Positions 1-5,377 of a stretch of 5,446 nt of DNA are shown here, piece after piece. Every line of letters starts with the position of its first letter. Position 1 is the first letter of the stretch. The notes below the pieces were generated by a model. The model was not told where the DNA came from, made no database searches, and saw only the letters and a list, made by a program, of their open reading frames with translations. This DNA comes from Clostridiales bacterium (GTDB lineage Bacteria; Bacillota; Clostridia; Lachnospirales; WQUN01), in contig JAISRJ010000207.1 in assembly GCA_031273705.1 (NCBI GenBank), positions 1 through 5,446 on the forward strand. The letters are read 5' to 3'. A program made the position numbers and the translations under genes.

Positions 1-87
1 GCGCAAAACGCCCGATATTTGGCAGGCGTCGTACCCACGGTTTTTGGAATTATTATAATGTTGGCGCCCGGTCGCCAAGGGAGTTAG
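1..87 (+). CDS. Possible 3' end of a convergent gene (partial, uncertain)
   Basis: Frame 1 of the plus strand is open from the window edge to a TAG at 85-87. It encodes 28 residues with a hydrophobic run (LAGVVPTVFGIIIMLA) and a short polar tail (PGRQGS), as at the end of a membrane protein. The codons (GCG, CGC, GGC, GTC) resemble those of the confirmed genes. If real, the gene converges on the pilC-like gene with 21 bases between the two stop codons. Against it: 28 codons without a stop is weak evidence, and other frames here are also open, including one on the minus strand. No family is recognised. Confidence 0.25.
   Translation, partial: AQNARYLAGVVPTVFGIIIMLAPGRQGS
61..78. repeat. Short GC-rich inverted repeat between convergent ends
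   Basis: TTGGCG at 61-66 pairs with CGCCAA at 73-78 around a six-base loop, a perfect 6-bp stem. On the plus strand a T-rich stretch (TTAGTTTTTG) follows only about eight bases later, and on the minus strand no T-run follows. It is therefore a poor intrinsic terminator in either direction. It could still help end transcription between the pilus operon and whatever lies to its left, or be chance inside a coding end. Confidence 0.3.
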
Positions 88-108
88 TTTTTGTTCTAAA
101 TAAGGGTT

Positions 109-1200
109 CTAATACACGTTAACTAATTGAAATGTCGGCAGAATAATTGACAGCATAATAAACGCCGTGACGATCCCCAGCAGTAAAGTAACAGCCGGTT
201 CTACCAATCTGCCTATAACAAGAGTATCTCGCTCTAAGTCGGCCTGAAAATATGAGGAGCATTGCTCAAAAGTCTCGTCTAAAGAATTTGTGTTTTCACC
301 TATTTTAGTCATGCTTAGTATCAATGGATCAAAAAATTTTACTTCTCTCAAGGCATCGGATAACTCATCCCCCTCGGCGAGTTTTTTTATAATCTGTTCC
401 ATATATTCATTAAGATACTCGTTTCCCAGCATCCCGCGCATAATACCCATAGAGACGACTATAGTAAGCCCGGCGGAGGTTGTCATAGCCATACCCTGAC
501 AAAAACGCAAGTTAAAAATCTTCAAATATAATCGCCTGATAATCGGTAAATGCGCTTTCAAGTACCCAAAGAAGTATAATCCTTTTTTAGTTTTTGAAAA
601 ACTGAATAACCCCAGAAGTAAAATCGCCAGAGCTATTATTACTAAATGCCCATAATCTGTTATAAAATCCCCGAATGACATGAGAATCCGCGTCGGCAAG
701 GGTAAAATAATACCTTCGGCGGCAAATATGGACGAATAACCCGGCAGCACGACAATAACGGACATTATCATAACGGCAAAAGCCGCAATCGCGACTATCG
801 CGGGGTAAATCAAAGCGCCTGTCATCGCGCCGCGCGACTTATCCGATTTTTCATAATAGTCAGCCAGGTTAGAAAATACATCCGGCAGGCGACCCGTAAG
901 CTCGCCCACATGGCAAAGCCCGGCAATCAATTTAGGGAAAGGTGAGGAATTTATCGCGGCATACAGACTGTCGCCTTTCAGCAGATGTTTATGTATATTC
1001 GCTAATATTGTTTGAAGGCGTTTGTTTTTTATCCGCGCCGACAAAATTGGAATGGCCTGATGTGGTTTGACACCCGCTTTTAAAATAAATGACAAGCTTC
1101 GGCATACTAAACTCAAATCTCTGTGGCTGGGAGAAATATCTAATAAATCCGCCAGATCCAGGTTCAATATATTCGGTCTCGGAATTGGGAGCATAGGCAT
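109..1200 (-). CDS. pilC: Type II secretion/type IV pilus platform protein, GspF/PilC family
   Basis: This is the polytopic inner-membrane platform protein of type IV filament machines. It sits at the base of the filament, contacts the cytoplasmic assembly ATPase and helps insert pilin subunits. The 363-residue product has the duplicated GspF fold: domain 1 at about residues 28-150 and domain 2 at about 230-352. Each carries the family signature, GELTGRLPDVF near 99-109 and the weaker GENTNSLDETF near 301-311. Predicted membrane segments lie at about 128-153, 184-201 and 333-355. It is somewhat shorter than typical PilC (about 400 residues), mainly at the N-terminus. The ATG lies five bases after the stop of the ATPase gene and has no clear Shine-Dalgarno site, so translation is probably coupled; a second ATG two codons in is equally possible. 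A ComGB-like competence role is the main alternative, but the partner ATPase looks like PilB/GspE. Confidence 0.93.
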   Translation of the reverse strand: MPMLPIPRPNILNLDLADLLDISPSHRDLSLVCRSLSFILKAGVKPHQAIPILSARIKNKRLQTILANIHKHLLKGDSLYAAINSSPFPKLIAGLCHVGELTGRLPDVFSNLADYYEKSDKSRGAMTGALIYPAIVAIAAFAVMIMSVIVVLPGYSSIFAAEGIILPLPTRILMSFGDFITDYGHLVIIALAILLLGLFSFSKTKKGLYFFGYLKAHLPIIRRLYLKIFNLRFCQGMAMTTSAGLTIVVSMGIMRGMLGNEYLNEYMEQIIKKLAEGDELSDALREVKFFDPLILSMTKIGENTNSLDETFEQCSSYFQADLERDTLVIGRLVEPAVTLLLGIVTAFIMLSIILPTFQLVNVY

Positions 1201-1205
1201 AATTT

Positions 1206-2864
1206 TTATGAAAATATCACATTTGATATAACTTCATTGGTGGTAGTGACACCCTGAATAACTTTCTTTATTGAGGTTTCTAATATAGAAACAAACTGCT
1301 TTTTGGCAAGATAAAGTCTAATGTCGGCAAGCCCGCTTTTACTGTCGATAAGCGCGCTTAATTCGTCGTCAATAATCAAATACTCGTAGACAGCTACTCT
1401 GCCTTTGTATCCCGTGTTGCCGCAGCGGGGACAGCCGACGCCTTCACTTACTACTGTATTTTCGGGCAGATCCAGCAGCTTGGCGTGTTCTTTTGAAATG
1501 TGCTTCTGCGTCTTGCACGACTCGCAAATCCGGCGTACCAGGCGCTGAGATATAATTCCCCTTAAAGCCGCGGCGGTTAAGTATCCGGGGACATTCATGT
1601 CAGCCAATCGCGTAATGGTAGAGGCGGCGTCATATGTATGTAAAGTGCTAAGCAGCAAATGCCCCGTAATAGCGGCTTGAATAGCCAACTGCGCGGTTTC
1701 CTCGTCACGAATCTCACCAACCATCAGAATATCCGGGTCTTGCCTAAGAATAGAACGCAGGGCGTTCGCAAACGTCAATCCCGCCTTTGGATTAACATTA
1801 ATTTGCGTTATTCCGGGAATAACATGCTCTACCGGGTCCTCTATGGTTACTATATTCCGTTTATCATCGTTAAGCGAACTTAAAAAGCTGGACAGAGTAG
1901 TACTCTTGCCGCACCCCGTAGGGCCGGTTAATAGAACGGCGCCATACGGATTATTAAACAGCGCCGATATTTGTTCCAAATCTTGCTCTTCAAACCCAAG
2001 AGCTTCTTTTGGCATCCATGCCTTATCTTTATATATCAAACGGATGGCTGCCTTTTCCCCAAAATACGTGGGTATGGTACTCAGTCGAAAGTCTACGTTT
2101 GCGCTTCCAAGCGTTTTATAAAAATGGCCATCCTGCGGAAGACGCTTTTGCGAAACATCCAAATTGCTCATTACTTTAAGCCGAGCGATAATGTTGGGCA
2201 GCAGAGCGGGATCCAATTGTTTGAATACTCGCAAATGACCATCCACACGAAACCGCACCCGAACATAGTTTTCCAAAACTTCAATATGTATGTCGCTCGC
2301 CTGATAAGCGGCGGCCGCATCCAGCAAACTGTCTGTAAGCGCGACCGCAGGCGCGTCGGTTACGTCAGGCAAAACCTGAACGGGCATATTATGTGATGAC
2401 TCCTGAACCAAAGTCTCTGACAGTTTTTCAATCCGATCTTTTCCGTAATATTGGTGTATGGATGATAGAATCATGTCTTCCGGCGCGAAATAAGCTTCGA
2501 TACGGCAACCTGTTTTTGCAAATATATCATCGTGAACTCGATTATTGATAGGATCGCGCATAGCGGCTACCAATCTAAACCCCGATATGCGAATGGGAAT
2601 AACTTTATATCGCATACAAAAAGAATAATCCAATAGAATCAAAGCGTTTTTTTCGGGAGTAGTTTCATTAAGATCACAGGTAGGAATACCATAATGTTTA
2701 TCCAATATATAAGAAAGATCAGGAAAGCTGACCATTTTATCGGTTAATATAGACTCCAAAAGGCTCTCCCCGGATAACACCCGTTTGCTATTAGCTGATT
2801 TTAACTTATCTGGTGAAATAAGGTTGGTTTCCAATAATATCTCACTAAGTGTTCTGGATCTCAC
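1206..2864 (-). CDS. pilB: Type IV pilus/type II secretion assembly ATPase, GspE/PilB family
   Basis: This cytoplasmic hexameric ATPase drives filament extension with the platform protein encoded next. Numbering from the upstream ATG at 2912 (568 residues), an N-terminal GspE/MshEN-type domain spans about 18-155 and the ATPase core about 190-460. Visible motifs are Walker A GPTGCGKST at 330-338, the Asp box VTIEDPVEH at 355-363, Walker B LMVGEIRDEE near 396-405 and the His box TGHLLLSTLHT at 416-426. A zinc-binding tetracysteine set is C463/C466 and C494/C497, typical of PilB/GspE and absent from PilT. All catalytic residues are present. I prefer the GTG at 2864 (552 residues): it has GGAGG eight bases upstream, and its VRSRTLSEILLE start matches where family members begin. 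The ATG at 2912 has only GGG one base upstream. The full N-domain and length argue against a short ComGA-type ATPase. Confidence 0.95.
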   Translation of the reverse strand: MRSRTLSEILLETNLISPDKLKSANSKRVLSGESLLESILTDKMVSFPDLSYILDKHYGIPTCDLNETTPEKNALILLDYSFCMRYKVIPIRISGFRLVAAMRDPINNRVHDDIFAKTGCRIEAYFAPEDMILSSIHQYYGKDRIEKLSETLVQESSHNMPVQVLPDVTDAPAVALTDSLLDAAAAYQASDIHIEVLENYVRVRFRVDGHLRVFKQLDPALLPNIIARLKVMSNLDVSQKRLPQDGHFYKTLGSANVDFRLSTIPTYFGEKAAIRLIYKDKAWMPKEALGFEEQDLEQISALFNNPYGAVLLTGPTGCGKSTTLSSFLSSLNDDKRNIVTIEDPVEHVIPGITQINVNPKAGLTFANALRSILRQDPDILMVGEIRDEETAQLAIQAAITGHLLLSTLHTYDAASTITRLADMNVPGYLTAAALRGIISQRLVRRICESCKTQKHISKEHAKLLDLPENTVVSEGVGCPRCGNTGYKGRVAVYEYLIIDDELSALIDSKSGLADIRLYLAKKQFVSILETSIKKVIQGVTTTNEVISNVIFS

Positions 2865-2872
2865 GTTGTCGT

Positions 2873-2877
2873 CCTCC
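2873..2877 (-). promoter_or_regulatory. Ribosome binding site deciding the pilB-like start
   Basis: Read on the minus strand this is GGAGG followed by eight bases (ACGACAAC) and then GTG at 2864-2862. It is the only good Shine-Dalgarno site near the 5' end of the gene. The in-frame ATG 16 codons upstream lacks one at proper spacing. Confidence 0.65.
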
Positions 2878-2928
2878 AATCCCTTTGCTGTAATCGCAAA
2901 CGATTGATACATCCCGTTATGCGATTGT

Positions 2929-2950
2929 CGATAAAAAGAATTATTTATCG
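2929..2950. repeat. Inverted repeat at the predicted pilus-operon transcription start
   Basis: CGATAAA at 2929-2935 and TTTATCG at 2944-2950 form a perfect 7-bp inverted repeat around eight bases. It begins at about +1 of the minus-strand promoter predicted just upstream. It could be an operator for a dimeric regulator, where binding would block initiation, or a hairpin at the 5' end of the mRNA. It is AT-rich, so chance cannot be excluded. Confidence 0.35.
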
Positions 2951-2956
2951 GAATTT

Positions 2957-2985
2957 AGTATAACATATATAGGACGAATTAACAA
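2957..2985 (-). promoter_or_regulatory. Sigma-A-type promoter for the pilB-pilC operon
   Basis: On the minus strand, TTGTTA (2985-2980) is followed by exactly 17 bases and TATACT (2962-2957). A TG one base before the -10 hexamer makes an extended -10 (TGTTATACT). The predicted start is near 2950, giving a leader of about 86 bases to the preferred GTG start, or 38 to the upstream ATG. Hexamer match, spacing and position all fit. Confidence 0.55.
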
Positions 2986-3196
2986 TAGTTTCTAATTGTT
3001 TTTCTTTGATTCGGCTTCAAACATACTTGCGATAGCGCGAATTGTCTTTGAATTATGCTAAAATAAAGCCATGTGTGGATTCTTTAGTCTCATCGACAAT
3101 ATCCAATGGAGATTTTTCATAATCTTCTAAGTTATAACCAAACTTCCACACTTTACATATATATAGTATAATACCCAAATAAGGAAAAAAGTTTAA
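2986..3196. other. AT-rich divergent spacer without a recognisable gene
   Basis: No coding region is supported here; the longest tidy reading is a 19-codon ORF at 3071-3130 without a ribosome site. The stretch holds several inverted repeats: AACAAT/ATTGTT (2981-2986/2995-3000), GTGTGGA/TCCACAC (3073-3079/3145-3151) and a 15-bp interrupted palindrome, ATaTCCAaTGGAgAT, at 3099-3113. A perfect TATAAT at 3167-3172 has TCCACA 16 bases upstream (3145-3150), which could be a second, weaker plus-strand promoter. Together these suggest a regulatory spacer serving both divergent transcripts. Confidence 0.5.
3073..3151. repeat. Long-range inverted repeat GTGTGGA/TCCACAC
   Basis: GTGTGGA at 3073-3079 is exactly complementary to TCCACAC at 3145-3151, enclosing 65 bases. 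Inside lie the interrupted palindrome at 3099-3113 and a weak GAGAT/ATCTT pairing near 3110-3126. It could fold as a small structured RNA or mark paired protein sites, but a 7-bp match at this distance can easily be chance. Confidence 0.2.
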
Positions 3197-3225
3197 TTGC
3201 TTCCTTTATTGCAGAGTGATATACT
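3197..3225 (+). promoter_or_regulatory. Predicted promoter of the surface-protein gene
   Basis: TTGCTT at 3197-3202 is followed by 17 bases and TATACT at 3220-3225. TG at 3217-3218 gives an extended -10 (TGATATACT), the same style as the promoter of the divergent pilus operon. Transcription would start near 3232 and make a leader of about 126 bases before the ATG at 3358. Confidence 0.5.
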
Positions 3226-3233
3226 ACCACCAT

Positions 3234-3311
3234 AAGACATTCCAATTTATTTTCAAACGCCTAAGCTGCTGATATCCGCTATTTAGGTCAATACAGCTGA
3301 CGAAATGTCTT
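3234..3311 (+). promoter_or_regulatory. Possible structured 5' leader (unclassified)
   Basis: The predicted transcript begins within a few bases of AAGACATT (3234-3241), which pairs perfectly with AATGTCTT (3304-3311) to close a 78-base element. Within it CCTAA (3260-3264) can pair with TTAGG (3283-3287), or AGCTG (3264-3268) with CAGCT (3294-3298). The two inner pairings share base 3264 and compete in part. The closing stem ends in TTTT. No known riboswitch core, such as GEMM, lysine, SAM or TPP, is recognised. It may be a regulatory leader or simply AT-rich sequence. Confidence 0.3.
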
Positions 3312-3357
3312 TTGTTAGTAATAAATATTTAATAATCTTATTTGAAAGAGTGAGGAT

Positions 3358-4389
3358 ATGCAAAAAAAAACGCGCCTTTACCTAAAGATAATTACATCAC
3401 TGCTTTTAAGTACGTCAATACTCATTACAATGGTAACCTCTGCCTATGCGGCGACTACAACTTTTGGTATAACTTTACGTTATATTTCCGAAAATATAGA
3501 TTACTCTCAAAGCGATTCGATTATCGACTCTGATTACTACAATTTTTATACCAGAATTTATACCGCGGACGCGAACGGCAATTCTACCGCCACTACTTGG
3601 TTTGAGTATACATATGCCTTTTCCAGTATGGGCGCGGATCTAAAATCAAAGCTCGCCGGTAGCGCGATAGATGAAAAATTCAACCTGACACACGATTTTA
3701 AACCGGGCACATATGTATTGTGTACACAACTTTGGCTTCAAAATACCCCTGTTACAGACACTAAGCTAAACGACTGGACTTTAATGGAATTGCCGTTTAC
3801 TATTGACGAGTCCGGTGTTATGCGTGATTTAAACGGAAATGATCTGAATAGCAAGCTGGATCTTACCGCAATTCATAGCAATGGAACAGGCAACGCGTCC
3901 AGTAAGGTTTGCATAACTCCTATTCCTACGGATCCAAACGCCAAAAATAACGACGATTATTACTCTAAAAACTATATGCCGGGTTTTATTCCGTCATATA
4001 ACGTCTATGACAACTCCAACGCACCTATTTACATACCGACGTATCCGTCGGATTCTGAAAATAATGCCGAGGAGATTGCCTTTGCTCCTATCGCCACGCC
4101 TACGCCGGAGATACCGGCTGACGAGTCGCTCAATTATGAAGAAGAAGTTTCGTCGTATGGCGGAAACTCTTCGGAGAACGAAGAATATGTTGATTCGTCA
4201 CTCGCTGAAGAAGATACAGAATCGGATAAAGACGTAGAGGAAGAAGAGCACATAGAAGAAGACAAAGGCAATCCCACGACCGGCGACGAAAATTCATGGT
4301 TTATCCTCATTGTATTGGCGCAGTTGATCGCGGTAACGTGTCTTTATGCTATGTTTAAAGGTCGTAAGAAGAGAGTAAGACAGAATTAA
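3358..4389 (+). CDS. Secreted, sortase-anchored surface protein with NPTTG signal
   Basis: I do not recognise a named family; the layout is that of a cell-wall-anchored Gram-positive surface protein. A Sec signal peptide covers residues 1-31 (basic MQKKTR, hydrophobic core, AYA before A32). Residues 32 to about 190 are rich in beta-forming and aromatic residues, with C122 and C185 as a possible disulfide pair. The stretch DFKPGTYVLCTQLWL to MELPFTI (113-148) resembles the repeat pattern of pilin-like or Cna-B-like modules, which is an inference only. A Pro/Tyr-rich stretch (about 188-253) leads to a stalk at 254-304 with about 22 Asp/Glu. The C-terminus has NPTTG at 305-309, a membrane segment near 313-333 and a KGRKKRVRQN tail, a complete sorting signal with Asn in place of Leu. 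An AAAGAGTGAGG ribosome site precedes the ATG. It is divergent from the pilus genes, and no sortase gene is in the window. Confidence 0.85.
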   Translation: MQKKTRLYLKIITSLLLSTSILITMVTSAYAATTTFGITLRYISENIDYSQSDSIIDSDYYNFYTRIYTADANGNSTATTWFEYTYAFSSMGADLKSKLAGSAIDEKFNLTHDFKPGTYVLCTQLWLQNTPVTDTKLNDWTLMELPFTIDESGVMRDLNGNDLNSKLDLTAIHSNGTGNASSKVCITPIPTDPNAKNNDDYYSKNYMPGFIPSYNVYDNSNAPIYIPTYPSDSENNAEEIAFAPIATPTPEIPADESLNYEEEVSSYGGNSSENEEYVDSSLAEEDTESDKDVEEEEHIEEDKGNPTTGDENSWFILIVLAQLIAVTCLYAMFKGRKKRVRQN

Positions 4390-4395
4390 TTATTC

Positions 4396-4424
4396 TTGAC
4401 ATAATGCTTTTCCAGCGATATATT
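4396..4424 (+). promoter_or_regulatory. Near-consensus sigma-A promoter upstream of dapA
   Basis: A perfect -35 TTGACA (4396-4401) is followed by exactly 17 bases and TATATT (4419-4424), one mismatch from TATAAT. The predicted start is near 4431. It begins seven bases after the stop of the surface-protein gene and points at dapA, but an intrinsic terminator starts about nine bases after the predicted transcription start. Confidence 0.6.
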
Positions 4425-4439
4425 AGTAACTGCGGACTC

Positions 4440-4463
4440 AATCGGCGTTTTCGCCGATTTTTT
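4440..4463 (+). terminator. Intrinsic terminator between the surface-protein gene and dapA
   Basis: AATCGGCG (4440-4447) pairs perfectly with CGCCGATT (4452-4459) around a TTTT loop, and TTTT follows to 4463. The 8-bp GC-rich stem and T-run make a typical Rho-independent terminator. It would end the surface-protein transcript 50 bases after its stop codon. It also lies between the predicted dapA promoter and the dapA ribosome site, so it may act as an attenuator for dapA. Confidence 0.8.
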
Positions 4464-4492
4464 ATTGCGCCGCAATATGCCAGGAGGGGCTT

Positions 4493-5377
4493 ATGAGTAT
4501 TTTTACCGGATCAGGCGTTGCCTTGGTAACACCATTTACGCATGATAAGAAAGTTAATTTTGACATGCTGGAAAAACTTATCGAATTCCAAATCGACAGC
4601 CATACCGACGCTCTTATAATTTGCGGCACAACAGGCGAAGCTTCAACGCTTTCGGACGAAGAACAAATCGAAACTATTCGTGTCGCGGTCAGCATCGCCC
4701 GCAAGCGTGTTCCGGTATTGGCGGGGGCAGGCAGTAACTACACTGAACACGGGATTGAATTGTGTGTCGATTCAGAAAAAGCGGGTGTGGATGGACTGAT
4801 GCTTGTTACCCCGTATTATAATAAAACTTCTCAACGAGGATTAGTCGAACACTATCGACTTCATGCGGCGTCCGTGGATTTACCTATTATTATCTATAAT
4901 GTCCCCAGTCGCACGGGGCTTAATATTCTGCCAGAAACCGCCAAGGCTCTTTCCCAAATAGATACTGTAGTCGGAATAAAAGAGGCAAGCGGCAACATCG
5001 TGCAGATAGCGGAAATAGCCGAATTGTGTGGTGATAATCTGGATATTTACGCGGGAAACGACGATTATATTGTGCCTGTTATGTCACTCGGCGGCAAGGG
5101 TGTTATCTCGACAGCGGCGAATGTTATTCCCAAACAAGTACACGATATGACGACGGCATATCTTTCCGGAGACGTAAAAACCGCCCGCGATATACAGTTA
5201 GGTATGTTGGGATTAGTGAGGGGATTATTCTGCGATGTAAACCCTGTACCTATAAAGGCGGCGCTTAATTTGATGGGTTATGATGTGGGTGGTTATCGCG
5301 CCCCGCTGTTTGAAATGGATGGCGAACACAAGGCGCAGTTGGCGCAAGTTATGAAAAACTATGGGTTAATCGCGTGA
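4493..5377 (+). CDS. dapA: 4-hydroxy-tetrahydrodipicolinate synthase (DapA)
   Basis: DapA condenses pyruvate with L-aspartate 4-semialdehyde in the cytoplasm, the first committed step to diaminopimelate (cell wall) and lysine. The 294-residue length is the family norm for this TIM barrel. Visible signatures are GTTGE at 45-49 with T46/T47, Y109, YNVPSRTG at 135-142 with catalytic Y135 and substrate-binding R140, and the Schiff-base lysine K163 in GIKEASGN. All lie two residues after the E. coli positions (T44, T45, Y107, Y133, R138, K161), so the enzyme should be active. Several lysine-inhibition residues of the E. coli enzyme are not kept (H53, H56 and E84 become D55, Q58 and H86), so feedback inhibition is probably weak or absent. 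AGGAGG at 4482-4487 sits five bases before the ATG. The stop overlaps the dapB start, indicating an operon with translational coupling. Confidence 0.98.
   Translation: MSIFTGSGVALVTPFTHDKKVNFDMLEKLIEFQIDSHTDALIICGTTGEASTLSDEEQIETIRVAVSIARKRVPVLAGAGSNYTEHGIELCVDSEKAGVDGLMLVTPYYNKTSQRGLVEHYRLHAASVDLPIIIYNVPSRTGLNILPETAKALSQIDTVVGIKEASGNIVQIAEIAELCGDNLDIYAGNDDYIVPVMSLGGKGVISTAANVIPKQVHDMTTAYLSGDVKTARDIQLGMLGLVRGLFCDVNPVPIKAALNLMGYDVGGYRAPLFEMDGEHKAQLAQVMKNYGLIA

Noticed and set aside
290..499. Plus-strand ORF opposite the pilC-like gene
   Set aside because: Antisense shadow of the second GspF domain; no promoter or ribosome site seen.
1659..2396. Three overlapping plus-strand ORFs opposite the ATPase gene
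   Set aside because: All are antisense shadows of the conserved ATPase core and resemble no known protein.
2981..3005. AACAAT/ATTGTT hairpin followed by T residues as a plus-strand terminator
   Set aside because: The stem has only one GC pair, no gene precedes it on the plus strand, and one arm overlaps the -35 of the pilus promoter.
3071..3130. Short ORF beginning MCGFFSLIDN, resembling the MCGRFSL start of SRAP/YedK proteins or Cys2 amidotransferases
   Set aside because: Only 19 codons, no ribosome site, no further family similarity, and it lies in AT-rich spacer DNA; a match of a few residues is not enough for a remnant gene.
3181..3206. AAGGAA/TTCCTT inverted repeat as a terminator or operator
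   Set aside because: Six pairs around a 14-base loop in low-complexity AT-rich DNA; it overlaps the better-supported promoter -35 and needs no separate explanation.
4007..4237. Arg/Lys-rich ORF inside the surface-protein gene
   Set aside because: It is the +2 frame of the GA-rich acidic stalk region; the basic composition is a by-product of Glu/Asp codons, and there is no ribosome site.
4390..4492. Lysine riboswitch upstream of dapA
   Set aside because: The predicted leader is about 60 bases, far shorter than an L-box of about 170 or more bases, and its conserved core is absent.
4462..4704. Minus-strand ORF overlapping the 5' part of dapA
   Set aside because: It is antisense to a conserved enzyme and has no family likeness or ribosome site.
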